64,000 bases of DNA from Actinocrispum wychmicini (GTDB lineage: Bacteria; Actinomycetota; Actinomycetes; Mycobacteriales; Pseudonocardiaceae). The first letter of the stretch is position 1. Each line of letters opens with the position of its first letter. The notes below the pieces were generated by a model, which worked only from the letters and a program-made list of their open reading frames with translations, was not told the origin of the DNA and made no database searches. The stretch is taken from NCBI RefSeq assembly GCF_004345645.1, contig NZ_SLWS01000002.1, forward strand, positions 310,001-374,000, given 5' to 3'. This document shows, in pieces, positions 1-8,506 of the stretch. Both the position numbers and the translations under genes were made by a program.

Positions 1-750
1 CTGCTGTTCTTCTACGTCGCCCGCGCCAAGTGGGGCACGCCGCGGTGGGTGATCGGGATCGGCGCGACCGTGCTGTTGGTCGTGGATCTTCTGTTCGTCG
101 CGGCCAACATGACCAAACTTATCCACGGCGCCTGGCTGCCGCTGCTGATCGGCCTCACCGCGTTCACCGTCATGACCACCTGGGAACGCGGCCGTAAGAT
201 CGTCACCGCCGCACGCGAACGCCTCGAGGGACCACTGCGCGAGTTCGTCGACCGGCTCCGCACCGGCCAACAACCCACGATCGTCCCCGGAACCGCGATC
301 TTCCTCAACCGGGGCAACGAAACCGCGCCGCTGGCCATGCGCGCCAACGTCGAGCACAACCACGTCCGGCACGAGCACGTCGTCATCGTGTCCATCGAGA
401 CCGAACCCATCCCTCGCGTGCCGGCGAACGAACGGGTCACCGTCGACAATCTCGGCTACCGCGACGACGGCATCACCCATGTCACCGCGCGCTTCGGCTA
501 CATGGAAAACCCGGACGTCCCCGGAGTGCTCGCCACCATCGACCCGGCCGCCACCGAAGGCCGGCTGCAGCTCGACCGGGCCTCCTACTTCCTGTCCACA
601 ATAGAGCTCCAACGCGGCACCGGACCCACCATGGCCGCCTGGCGCAAACGGCTGTTCATCGCCACCTCCTACATCACCGCCGACGCCGCCGACAGCTTCA
701 ACCTCCCCCGCGACCGCACCGTCATCATGGGCTCCCACATCGACGTCTGA
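1..750 (+). CDS. kup: Kup-type potassium uptake transporter, C-terminal part (5' end outside window)
   Basis: The reading frame is open from base 1 to a TGA at 748-750, so the gene starts before the window. The visible 249 residues begin in the last two membrane segments (a hydrophobic stretch, then the motif TKLIHGAWLPLLIG), followed by a soluble tail with the family pattern VPGTAIFLNRGNETAP and a block on HNHVRHEHVVIVSIETEPIPRV. This is the cytoplasmic C-terminal domain of Kup/HAK/KT transporters, which move K+ with H+ across the plasma membrane. The tail ends with the usual LPRDRTVIMGSHIDV-like sequence. The frame starting at base 49 is internal. The convergent neighbour's stop codon begins at the very next base. 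Confidence 0.93.
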   Translation: MLFFYVARAKWGTPRWVIGIGATVLLVVDLLFVAANMTKLIHGAWLPLLIGLTAFTVMTTWERGRKIVTAARERLEGPLREFVDRLRTGQQPTIVPGTAIFLNRGNETAPLAMRANVEHNHVRHEHVVIVSIETEPIPRVPANERVTVDNLGYRDDGITHVTARFGYMENPDVPGVLATIDPAATEGRLQLDRASYFLSTIELQRGTGPTMAAWRKRLFIATSYITADAADSFNLPRDRTVIMGSHIDV

Positions 751-1363
751 TCAGTGGAACACCCAGGTGTAGCTGCCACCCGCCTCCCCGCCCGCGCCGG
801 CGCCGACACCACCGAGGGCAGTGGCGGTCCAGACCGGCCCGTCCGGGCTGTTGCCGTAGGCGATCGTCCCGCTCCCGCCGGGGAATCCCGTGCCGCCGCC
901 CACCGAACCCTGGACGAACCAGCCAGCCTGGTCCTCCACTCGCGCCCCGTTGCTGACCATGGGTCCTGTCCCCAGTGTCGCGTCGAGGCCTTCGCTTGTG
1001 CCGACCGCTCCGGCGAGCGTGACCGTCGGCGCCCATCCGCCGTCGGGCGCGTGGATGATGCAGGCCGAAGCACCGCCGCTGAACAATGGATGTCTGTGTT
1101 CCGACGGCTTGAACCACCTTTCCCCATACCGTTTGGTTGGCGGACACTTTGTCCACCATTGTGCCGCCGGCCGTGTCCCGCCAGGCGTGGCTGATCTCCT
1201 CGCCGGCGCGGCCGATCAGTGTCCGGCCGTCGACGACCTTGGCCCCGAATCCGGCCAGGTCCTCGCCGAGTTGGCGCGCCACATCCTCGCTGTCCGGCGG
1301 CCAAGCGTCGTATACCGCTTTCACCGCCGTCCACAGTGGACTTCTGTGAGGCTCAGGAATCAC
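751..1363 (-). pseudogene. ESX-like hypothetical protein, frameshifted
   Basis: A GTG at 1361-1363 overlaps the end of the preceding gene by 11 nt and opens a frame coding for about 75 helical residues (IPEPHRSPLW..., ...MVDKVSANQTVW) of WXG100/ESX-like character. Around 1122-1125 (CCCC on the plus strand) the coding signal jumps to another frame, which continues ERWFKPSEHRHPLFSGG and runs to the stop at 751-753 through a Gly-rich tail (WFVQGSVGGGTGFPGG). Reading three instead of four C's gives one continuous protein of about 203 residues. Either a sequencing error or a real null allele. Probably a type VII-secretion substrate partnered with the upstream small protein; no secretion genes are in the window. 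Function unknown. Confidence 0.6.
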
Positions 1364-1679
1364 GGCGCACCACTGCCAGCTCGGCGGCAGACCGCTGGTC
1401 GGAATCGACGTACGTGGCGATGCCCGCCAAGCCGGCAGACGCCAGGTGCGCCACGTCCGCCAACGCCCGCGCGGTGTCCTCGTGCAGTCGCGCGTCTCTT
1501 GGGTGATACAACGCTCGGAAGCGCGCCCCCATCGGCCCGCCGCCGAGCCGCCCGGCCGTCGACTCCAGCAGTCGTGACGTTGCCGACCATTCATCGCGCA
1601 GTGTGTCGCCCACCGCGCCGAGACGAGCCACATGCACCTCGGTTTCACCGACGTTCATGTCGATCTCGCTGCCGCCCAT
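1353..1679 (-). CDS. small ESX/WXG100-like protein
   Basis: This 108-residue protein begins at ATG 1677-1679 behind a good Shine-Dalgarno sequence (GGAAAGGAG). It is acidic at the start, then almost entirely helical with an N-terminal VARLGAVGDTLRDEWSATSRLLE helix pair, close to the 100-residue length of WXG100-type proteins, although the W-x-G turn is not canonical (EWS). Such proteins form helical hairpin dimers and are exported by type VII systems, commonly with a partner encoded next door. Its stop overlaps the GTG of the downstream, frameshifted partner gene. Family assignment is an inference from size, helix pattern and pairing. Confidence 0.6.
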   Translation of the reverse strand: MGGSEIDMNVGETEVHVARLGAVGDTLRDEWSATSRLLESTAGRLGGGPMGARFRALYHPRDARLHEDTARALADVAHLASAGLAGIATYVDSDQRSAAELAVVRRDS

Positions 1680-1881
1680 GGCTTCGCGCTCCTTTCCTCC
1701 GGTGACCTCAGCCTGTCCGGGACAGCCGCTGACCCGCCGAACCCTGGCAGGAACCGGACATCAAGGGGCCGTCAAGGTTCTTCTGTGCGGTGGGGGCGGG
1801 ATACTCTGGACCCGCATCCGGCGGCCGCGACTCCGCTGTGGCCGAGTGTCCCGGGACAGCCGATGGAGGAGAGTGTTCCCG

Positions 1882-2421
1882 GTGACTTCCTCGCCGCAGC
1901 AGCCCGGTGGACAACCGTACGACTGGCCAGGCGGACGGCCGCAGAAAGGCACTCGCCGGATTGTCGGCATTGTCGCAGGTGTCGTTGTCGTCGGCGTGGT
2001 CGTCGGCGTTGGCGGGTTCGTGTGGCCCGGTTTCTTCGCCGGTTCCCGGCCGACATCGGTGGCCCAGTCGTTCACCGACGCGATCAGGAACAACGACACC
2101 GCAGGCGCCAAACGGTTCGTCTGCCCGGCCCAGCGCGACAGTGACGAAGTCTTCCTTGGCCTCGCGCTCGCCGCCGGAGGGCCGCGCGTGACACCCGCGT
2201 TGCTGCACGCGATCAGACTCACCAACAAGTTGGCCGCGGCCCAGATACTGGGAGGCGCGGATGTCACGGGCAGCACCGCGACCGCTGTCGTGCATGTGGA
2301 GGGTTCGTTCGGGGGTGGCGCGTCCGGCCAGGACGAACAGCGCTACTCCGCTGTCGTTACGGTGCAGTTGGAGCAGCAGGACGGGGTGTGGTGCGTGTCC
2401 GACGTGCGTCCTGTCTCCTAG
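1882..2421 (+). CDS. membrane-anchored hypothetical protein with extracellular DUF4878/NTF2-like domain
   Basis: The chosen GTG start (1882) lies 11 bp after GGAGGA (1865-1870); an in-frame open stretch upstream back to 1603 lacks coding character. The 179-residue product has a Pro/Gln/Gly-rich cytoplasmic start (about 1-25), one strongly hydrophobic Val/Gly segment (about 29-50), then an outside domain that begins TSVAQSFTDAIRNNDTAGAKRFVC and ends YSAVVTVQLEQQDGVWCVSDV. That arrangement matches actinobacterial lipid-free anchored proteins with a small cone-shaped NTF2-like domain and two Cys that may pair. Transcribed divergently from the ESX-like pair. Biochemical role not known. Confidence 0.7.
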   Translation: MTSSPQQPGGQPYDWPGGRPQKGTRRIVGIVAGVVVVGVVVGVGGFVWPGFFAGSRPTSVAQSFTDAIRNNDTAGAKRFVCPAQRDSDEVFLGLALAAGGPRVTPALLHAIRLTNKLAAAQILGGADVTGSTATAVVHVEGSFGGGASGQDEQRYSAVVTVQLEQQDGVWCVSDVRPVS

Positions 2422-2544
2422 GTCGGTTCAACTAACTACCCCGCGCGGGGGACTGGGTGTCCGAGAATGGACAGATTCCGGCGCCTGCGGGGATTCTTGT
2501 GTCCAAATTGTGCACACAGGACAACGGGCCACGGAGGAGCCAAG

Positions 2545-2664
2545 GTGACCGGACCAACCCACCTGAACCGACTGATGGCCAAACTCGAACTGTCCTCCCG
2601 CGCCCAGGTGGTGTCCCTCGCGTACGCCACCGGCCTGGTCAACCCACCGCGGCACCCATGCTGA
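2545..2664 (+). pseudogene. remnant of a NarL/LuxR response regulator (C-terminal helix-turn-helix only)
   Basis: About 35 codons read THLNRLMAKLELSSRAQVVSLAY and end in TGLVNP, which is the recognition-helix half of a LuxR-type HTH as found at the end of NarL-family response regulators (normally ...VKTHLNRLMAKL...). The receiver domain and the first HTH helices are missing: 2422-2544 shows no such coding signal. The stop TGA (2662-2664) overlaps the ATG of the following histidine kinase, the normal arrangement of an intact regulator-kinase pair. I read this as a 5' deletion that left the regulator's tail, perhaps still used for translation coupling. A functional 40-residue peptide is unlikely. 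Confidence 0.65.
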
Positions 2665-3740
2665 TGCGGGCCGGTTACGGCGTCCTCGGCGGCGTGCTGG
2701 CGCTCGCCCAGGTGGCGACCATGGTTACCGCCGTACGGTTCCCGGATGTCGCGTTGCTCGCGGCCGGAGCGGTCGGCGGTGGATCGGTGGCCGTCGTACC
2801 GCGGTTTCCCCGGGTTGCCCACGCGGTGGCCGTCCTGGGCTATGTCGCGATGATCTCCGCGGGCGTCAAAGGCGGCGGCTGCTTCTTCGCCGTGGTGATC
2901 ACCGCGTACGCCGTCGCCGTCCGTGGCTGGTGGGGATGGGCCGGGTTCGGGATGGCCGCGTCGGTGGCTGTCGAACTCTGGGCCCGGCTGCCCGCCGACC
3001 ACACGGTCGCGACGGCCGTCATGGTGGGCGCGGCGGCGCTGCTGGGGCACAGTGCGAGGCAGACCGCGATCCGAGCGGGCCAACTCGAGCAGCGACTACA
3101 CGAGCTGCGTTCCAGCCAGGCTTCCCTCGCGGCGGCGACAGCCACCGCCGAACGTGGTCGGGTCGCCCGCTATCTGCACGACGTCGTGATCGCATGCCTG
3201 GGTGGTGTCCGTGGCCAGGCGGTCCGGGCGCGTCGGCTGCTGACTGACGACGACCGGGCCGCGGCCAAGATCACCCTTGGCCGGATCGAGTCGGCTTCCC
3301 GCGACACCCTGGCCGAGATGCGCGGTGTGCTCAAGGCCATCCGCGCACCGGCCGAAACGCCGACATGGCCAGGGATCGACCAGGTCGGCCACCTGGTGTC
3401 GACGGTCCGGGCGTCCGGTGTGTCCGTCCGATTCGAACAGACGGGAACACCGGTTCCCCTTCCCGCCGGGACCGATCGGGCCGCGTACCGGATCGTCGAG
3501 GAGGCGCTGGCCAACGTGCTCCAACACGCGGGCGACGCCACGGTCCGCGTCACATTGGCTTACACACCGGCCGAACTGGTCATCGACGTCGTGAACGGCC
3601 CTGGCTGGACACTTCGCAAATGGTCAGTAGGGCACGGGCTCACCGCGATGCGGGAACACGCCGTGACGAATCGGGGGCAGTTCTCGGCCACTCCCCTGCC
3701 CGACGGCGGATTCCACGTGACCGCCACCCTGCCACTGTAG
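2658..3740 (+). CDS. DesK/NarX-type sensor histidine kinase
   Basis: ATG 2658 overlaps the stop of the regulator remnant; the open frame upstream (from 2457) is non-coding in character. The 360-residue protein has four or five membrane segments (about 1-135), a coiled linker, a HisKA_3 dimerisation helix with the phosphoacceptor in ARYLHDVV (about residue 173), and a HATPase domain with N-box EEALANVLQHA and the G2 motif GHGLTAMREH. The G1 box is altered: NGPG replaces the usual DDG. It would phosphorylate a NarL-type regulator, but its natural partner appears destroyed by deletion, leaving an orphan kinase. The ABC exporter just downstream could be its target operon; such pairs commonly regulate MacB-like exporters. 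Confidence 0.85.
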   Translation: MLMRAGYGVLGGVLALAQVATMVTAVRFPDVALLAAGAVGGGSVAVVPRFPRVAHAVAVLGYVAMISAGVKGGGCFFAVVITAYAVAVRGWWGWAGFGMAASVAVELWARLPADHTVATAVMVGAAALLGHSARQTAIRAGQLEQRLHELRSSQASLAAATATAERGRVARYLHDVVIACLGGVRGQAVRARRLLTDDDRAAAKITLGRIESASRDTLAEMRGVLKAIRAPAETPTWPGIDQVGHLVSTVRASGVSVRFEQTGTPVPLPAGTDRAAYRIVEEALANVLQHAGDATVRVTLAYTPAELVIDVVNGPGWTLRKWSVGHGLTAMREHAVTNRGQFSATPLPDGGFHVTATLPL

Positions 3741-3827
3741 GGCTGGGATACCGCCGAGGTTTACCCGGACACTGCCGCGGTTGTCGAATTGCGAGGGAAC
3801 CGTCCTCGGACGACAATCCCTTGGAGT

Positions 3828-4580
3828 ATGGACAGTCAGGCACGGGCCGCCGTGCGGGTCGCGGGCGTGAGCAAGACGTACGGCAAGGGCGGCGCGGCCG
3901 TACAGGCGCTGCGTGAGGTCTCCTATTCCTTCGGTGCGGGCACGTTCACCGCGGTGATGGGACCGTCCGGCTCGGGCAAGAGCACCTTGCTGCACTGCTC
4001 GGCGGGTCTCGACCGGCCGAGTTCGGGCTCGGTGTGGCTGGGCGACACCGACCTCGCCGCACTGAAGGAGAACCAGCTCACCAGGCTGCGCCGGGACCGG
4101 GTCGGGTTCGTGTTCCAGGCGTTCAACCTGATGGGCTCGCTGACGGTCCGGGAGAACATCCTGCTTCCGCTGCGGCTGGCCGGCAGGCGCCCCGACCGGG
4201 AATGGCTGCGGCAGGTCGTCGAGCAGGTCGGCCTGGCGCAGCGGTTGCGGCATCGGCCCGCCGAGCTGTCCGGCGGACAGCAGCAGCGCGTGGCCATCGC
4301 CCGCGCGTTGGTGACCCGGCCCGAAGTGGTGTTCGGGGACGAGCCGACCGGGGCGTTGGACACCAGGACGGGGGCTGACGTGTTGCGGCTGCTCCGGTCG
4401 GTTGTGGACACTCACCGGCAGACGGTGGTCATGGTGACCCACGATCCGGTCGCCGCCTCCTACGCCGACCGGGTGGTGTTCCTGGCCGACGGCCGCCTGG
4501 TGGGACACCTGGACCGGCCGTCGGCGGACCAGGTCGCCAACCGGATGGCGCATCTGGACGACTGGGGTGCGGGATGCTGA
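3828..4580 (+). CDS. ABC exporter ATP-binding protein (MacB/LolD type)
   Basis: The 250-residue protein shows Walker A GPSGSGKST, Q-loop FVFQAFNLM, the signature LSGGQQQRVAIARAL, Walker B VVFGDEPTGALD and the switch His in VMVTHD. The LDTRTG pattern after Walker B is typical of the MacB/LolD/FtsE group that pairs with FtsX-fold permeases. ATG 3828 was chosen because the conserved domain begins at VRVAGVSKTYG; an upstream ATG-less extension to 3789 is possible, and no clear Shine-Dalgarno is seen. The stop overlaps the start of the permease gene by 7 nt (4574-4580), so both are made together. Likely exports a peptide, lipid or antibiotic rather than importing. Confidence 0.92.
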   Translation: MDSQARAAVRVAGVSKTYGKGGAAVQALREVSYSFGAGTFTAVMGPSGSGKSTLLHCSAGLDRPSSGSVWLGDTDLAALKENQLTRLRRDRVGFVFQAFNLMGSLTVRENILLPLRLAGRRPDREWLRQVVEQVGLAQRLRHRPAELSGGQQQRVAIARALVTRPEVVFGDEPTGALDTRTGADVLRLLRSVVDTHRQTVVMVTHDPVAASYADRVVFLADGRLVGHLDRPSADQVANRMAHLDDWGAGC

Positions 4581-7111
4581 GACTCGCGGTCCGGACTCTG
4601 CGCGCCCGCAAGGGTTCCTTCATCGCGGCGTTCGTGGCGTTGTTCTTCGCCTCGGCCCTGCTCACCGCCTGCGGGGTGCTGCTGGAAACCGGGATCGCGG
4701 GCGGGGTGCCCACCGAGCGGTACCAGGCTGCGGCCGTGGTGGTGGCCGGTGACCAGTCGTACGTTCCGGCCCAACCGGCTGACCGGGACACCACCGGGTC
4801 CACCTCCGCGCAGTCGCAGCAGCTACGGGAACGGGTCCGGGTGGACTCCACTGTGGCGAACGAAATCGCCGCGGTCGCCGGGGTGCGGGCAGTGGTGCCG
4901 GACGTGTCCTTCCCCGTGACGATCGCCAGTCCCGGGACCACGGCGGTCGGCCATTCCTGGGCCAGTGCCGAGTTGGCGCCGTACCAGCTGCGGGCGGGGA
5001 CAGCACCGACCCGGCCGGACGAGGTCGTGCTGGACGCGTCGATAGGTCTTGGCGTCGGGGATCAGGTCCTGTTGCAGGTCGACGACCGGCTCACCCCGTA
5101 CCGCGTGGCCGGCGTCGCCTCGCTGGACAACGCCCGGCAGCCGGCGGTGTTCTTCAGCGAGCCGAAGGCCACCGAACTCGCCGGGCACCCCGGCCGGGTG
5201 GACGCGCTGGGCGTGCTGGCCCAGCCCGGCACCGACCCGCGGACGCTGGCCGATCGGATCGAGCAGGCCCTGCCGGAGCACGGGTTCGTGGTCGCCACCG
5301 GCCTCGACCGCGGCTCGGTCGAGTTCCTCACGGCGGGCAACTCGCTGGCGTCGTTGATCGCGTTGTCCGCCGCCTTCGGCGGGACGGCGATGATGGTGGC
5401 GTTGTTCGTGGTGTCGGCCACGTTGGCGGTGTCGGTCCGGCAGCGGCTCCGGGAAATGGCCCTGCTGCGGGCGATCGGGACCACGCCGGGGCAGATCCGC
5501 CGGATGATCTGCGGTGAGGCGCTGATCGTCGCCGCGGTCGCCGGGCTGCTCGGCTGCCTACCCGGCCTGGCGCTGGCGAAGTGGCTGCGTTCGTTGTTCG
5601 TCGATCGGGGGATTCTGCCCACCGACGTCGCCGTCGTGTACGGGCCGCTGCCGCCGCTGGTGGTCGTCGCCGCGCTGGTGGTCGCCGCGTTGGTGGCCGG
5701 GCGGATCGCGGCGCGGCGGGCGGCGACGCTCAAACCCACGGAGGCGCTCGGTGAGGCCGCCGCCGAGCGGAAGGTGATCGGTGCGGGCCGGTTGATCACC
5801 GGACTGGTGCTGTTGGCCGTGGGCGTGGCCGGGGTGGTGCTGGCCAACCAGCTCACCGGGCCGGCCGCCGCGGCGAGCGCCGGCGGGGTCGCCATGGTGC
5901 TGATCGTCGCGGCCGCGGTGCTCGGCCCCGTGCTGGCCAAGGTGGCGGCCGTGCTGACCACTCCGATCCTGCGCGGCGCCCGGGCCAGCGGATATCTCGC
6001 GACCAGGAACAACCTGGCCAACGCGAGGCGGATGGCCGGCTCGATCACCCCGCTGGTGCTGGCGGTTGGCCTGGGCTGCGTGTCGATCTTCACCCAGACG
6101 ACGATGCTGCGTGGCGCCGAGGAGGACACCCAGGCGACGATCACCGCCGACTACACGCTCAGCGCCCCGGACGGCATCCCCACCGCCGCGGTGGACGCGG
6201 TCCGGGCGATCCCAGGAGTGGCCTCGGCCACCTCGTTGCGGCAAACCCAGCTGATCGAGGAACACACGTCCGGCGGCGCGATCCAGGCACACACCGTCGA
6301 CGCGCTCGCGATCGACCCGGGGCGGCCGAGCCTGAACCTGGACATGCGAGTGCGCGTTGGCAGCCTGGACCAGGTCCGTGGCTCTGATGTGGCACTGTCC
6401 CAGCAGCTCGCCGACACCCTCGGCGCGCGGATCGGCGACCGCGTCAAGCTGCGGCTCGGTGACACCACGCCGACCGAGCTGCGCCTCGTCGCCGTCTTTG
6501 ACCGGGAGAACGGGCTGGGCCAGGCCGTGATCGACCGCACCGTCGTGGCCGGGCACACCACCAGCCCCCGCGACGAGCAGATCCTGGTCCGCCTCGACCC
6601 CGGCGCGAACCGGGCGGCGGTGACCGCGGCCCTGACCGCGCTCGGCCAGTCCTTTCCCGGCCTCGGCCTCGCGGACCGGGATTCGGTGCGGGCCGCGCAG
6701 GCGCAGGAGCTGCAGGCGAACGCCTGGGTGAACTTCCTGGTCGTCGGGTTGATCCTGGTCTACATGGGGATCGCCGTGGTCAACACCCTGGTGATGGCCA
6801 CCAGCGCCCGGTCGCGGGAGCTCGCGCTGCTGCGGCTGGTCGGCGGCACCCGACGGCAAGCACTCCGGATGATCAGATGGGAAAGCCTGGTCCTGGTGCT
6901 CACCGCGATCCTCACGGGCTCCGCGATAGCCGCGGTGACACTCGTGCCGTTCAGCAAAGCGACGACCGGCTCACCGATCCCGGACGTGCCGCCGGCGATC
7001 TACTTCGGACTGATCGGGCTGGTCGCCCTGCTCGGCCTGATCGCCACCGAGATCCCCGCCCGGCTCGCGCTGCGGCAGGACCCGGTGGCGGCGATCGGCA
7101 TCCGGGAGTAG
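4574..7111 (+). CDS. ABC exporter permease, FtsX/MacB-like, duplicated
   Basis: An 845-residue membrane protein starting at ATG inside the end of the ATPase gene. It has an N-terminal membrane helix followed by an extracellular MacB periplasmic-core-like domain, then a block of three helices (about 255-380) containing the FtsX motif RLREMALLRAIGTTPGQIRRM, a further pair of helices, a second extracellular domain (about 500-700), and a final FtsX block with RSRELALLRLVGGTRRQALRMI. The two FtsX halves make a single polypeptide do the work of a permease pair, as is common in actinobacteria. Ends ALRQDPVAAIGIRE, a typical coupling tail. Substrate unknown. Confidence 0.92.
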   Translation: MLRLAVRTLRARKGSFIAAFVALFFASALLTACGVLLETGIAGGVPTERYQAAAVVVAGDQSYVPAQPADRDTTGSTSAQSQQLRERVRVDSTVANEIAAVAGVRAVVPDVSFPVTIASPGTTAVGHSWASAELAPYQLRAGTAPTRPDEVVLDASIGLGVGDQVLLQVDDRLTPYRVAGVASLDNARQPAVFFSEPKATELAGHPGRVDALGVLAQPGTDPRTLADRIEQALPEHGFVVATGLDRGSVEFLTAGNSLASLIALSAAFGGTAMMVALFVVSATLAVSVRQRLREMALLRAIGTTPGQIRRMICGEALIVAAVAGLLGCLPGLALAKWLRSLFVDRGILPTDVAVVYGPLPPLVVVAALVVAALVAGRIAARRAATLKPTEALGEAAAERKVIGAGRLITGLVLLAVGVAGVVLANQLTGPAAAASAGGVAMVLIVAAAVLGPVLAKVAAVLTTPILRGARASGYLATRNNLANARRMAGSITPLVLAVGLGCVSIFTQTTMLRGAEEDTQATITADYTLSAPDGIPTAAVDAVRAIPGVASATSLRQTQLIEEHTSGGAIQAHTVDALAIDPGRPSLNLDMRVRVGSLDQVRGSDVALSQQLADTLGARIGDRVKLRLGDTTPTELRLVAVFDRENGLGQAVIDRTVVAGHTTSPRDEQILVRLDPGANRAAVTAALTALGQSFPGLGLADRDSVRAAQAQELQANAWVNFLVVGLILVYMGIAVVNTLVMATSARSRELALLRLVGGTRRQALRMIRWESLVLVLTAILTGSAIAAVTLVPFSKATTGSPIPDVPPAIYFGLIGLVALLGLIATEIPARLALRQDPVAAIGIRE

Positions 7112-7116
7112 GACTG

Positions 7117-8340
7117 TCAGGCGTGGTCCAGGACGGTGAGGGCGGCGGCGATCACCCGGGCGTGGTCGGGACGGGCCGGGTCAAGCCCGGTGATGGTGGC
7201 CGCGCGGCGCAGCCGGTAGTCGAACGTGTTGGGGTGGACGTGCAGTTCGGCCGCGGCGGCCTGCCTGTTGTTGCCGTGCAGTGCGTGTGCGCGCAACGCG
7301 TTCAGCAGGTGCGGGTGCTCGGCGAGTTCGGCCAGGCGCGCGGCGAGGCGATCGCGTGCCGGGCTGGGGCGGGTGAGCTGGTACTCCAGCAGCACGTCGT
7401 CCAGGTGATACAGGCCCGGTGGGTAGTGCAGCGCGCGGACGAGCTGGGTGATCTCCCGGGCTTGGTCGGCGGCTTCGGGTAGACGCGCGGGGGTCGTGGC
7501 TTCGCAGACCGCGGCGACGGTCGGCGCGTCGAGGGCGTCGGTGAGCCGGGCGACCAGATCGGGCAGGCCGGTGCGCATGGTGTCCAGGGATGCCGTCGCG
7601 GCGGGCAGCAGGGCGATGCCAGTGCCGCCGTCGATGGTGCCGATCACCGGCGCCTGGGCGAAGGCGTCGAGTTCGCCCTGGGTCCGGCGGATCCGTCGGC
7701 GTGCGGCGACCGCGGCACCGGCCGTGGTGGTGGAGTCACCGGTCTGCGGGACGAGCACCTCGATGGCGAGCACGAGATAAGCCGGCGCGATGGGAACTCC
7801 GGCCTTGTCGGCCAACTCCTCCGCGGGCTGTCCGGCGAGCAGGGCCGCACACAGCGCACGACGGGCTTCGCGTTCCTCGCCGTAGATGGTTTGTTGCACC
7901 TCAAGGAAAGCAGTGGAGATGGCCGCGGTGACGGCCTGCATGTGGGTCATCATGTAGGTGCCCGCGGCCAGCAGGTCATCGGTGTCGTCCGGACCGGCCA
8001 GCTGGATCATCGCCTGCCAGCAGACACGCGCACCGATGTGATACGCGGCGAGCACATCGGCGAGCGGGATCCGTTCCTCCGCGCGACGCATGGCCGAGCT
8101 CATGATCGTGGCCAGTTCGGACTCGGTCGGCGTCCGCCCGGCCCGGATCGAGTCGAGGTAGACCCGGATGTTCTTGACGACGATGTCGGCCATCTCGCCG
8201 TCGATCTCCTCCTGGGGCAGCAGGGCGTAGAGCGGTAGCTCGGCCTGGCAGGTGGCCATCGTGCGGGCGGCCAGCTCGCGGATCCGCGGCGGCAGTCGGC
8301 GCATCAGCGGGGCGTCCGGGCGGATGGCCGGCAGGGTCAC
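7117..8340 (-). CDS. PucR-family transcriptional regulator
   Basis: The product (407 residues from GTG 8340) has an N-terminal RsbRD/GGDEF-like helical region (IRELAARTMATCQAELPLY..., VLAAYHIGARVCWQAM), a degenerate middle domain, and a C-terminal PucR HTH with LRAHALHGNNRQAAAAELHVHPNTFDYRLRRAA, where HPNTFDYRL is the family's recognition helix (usually HRNTVRYRL). These proteins regulate metabolic genes next to them. The start is uncertain: a TTG at 8376 would add 12 residues but would place codons over a palindrome (8348-8363) that looks like an operator. Divergent from the FG-GAP protein gene, which is a candidate target together with itself. Convergent with the ABC permease, 5 nt apart. 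Confidence 0.85.
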   Translation of the reverse strand: MTLPAIRPDAPLMRRLPPRIRELAARTMATCQAELPLYALLPQEEIDGEMADIVVKNIRVYLDSIRAGRTPTESELATIMSSAMRRAEERIPLADVLAAYHIGARVCWQAMIQLAGPDDTDDLLAAGTYMMTHMQAVTAAISTAFLEVQQTIYGEEREARRALCAALLAGQPAEELADKAGVPIAPAYLVLAIEVLVPQTGDSTTTAGAAVAARRRIRRTQGELDAFAQAPVIGTIDGGTGIALLPAATASLDTMRTGLPDLVARLTDALDAPTVAAVCEATTPARLPEAADQAREITQLVRALHYPPGLYHLDDVLLEYQLTRPSPARDRLAARLAELAEHPHLLNALRAHALHGNNRQAAAAELHVHPNTFDYRLRRAATITGLDPARPDHARVIAAALTVLDHA

Positions 8341-8347
8341 GACCAGA

Positions 8348-8363
8348 TTGTGACATCTCACAA
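8348..8363. promoter_or_regulatory. palindrome TTGTGA-N4-TCACAA, candidate operator
   Basis: A perfect 6-bp inverted repeat, TTGTGA and TCACAA separated by CATC, lies 8 bp before the PucR gene's GTG and 144 bp before the divergent FG-GAP gene. It resembles a compressed Crp-type half-site pair (TGTGA...TCACA) but with 4 rather than 6 bases between. Position suggests autoregulation of the PucR gene. No binding protein can be assigned from sequence. Confidence 0.4.
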
Positions 8364-8506
8364 ACTGGCGAGGCAAACTTTGCGTTCACAGTGGAGAGAC
8401 GCCAGCGCCGCCGTGCCGAATGATGAAGAGCGCGGCATCTGAAAAGCCGTCTCGCCAAATTCAGCTGCTTTCCGTCATCCCTGCATGTCAACGAAAGCGA
8501 GGCACT

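Noticed and set aside
725..1648. Single 307-codon frame through the ESX-like pair
   Set aside because: Only its middle part is coding; the start lies inside the upstream gene's other frame and the last 110 codons are an out-of-frame reading.
3828..7111. ABC pair as a bacitracin/antimicrobial-peptide resistance module with its own two-component system
   Set aside because: The upstream regulator is truncated and no BceB-type extracellular signature is visible; the exporter's substrate cannot be claimed.
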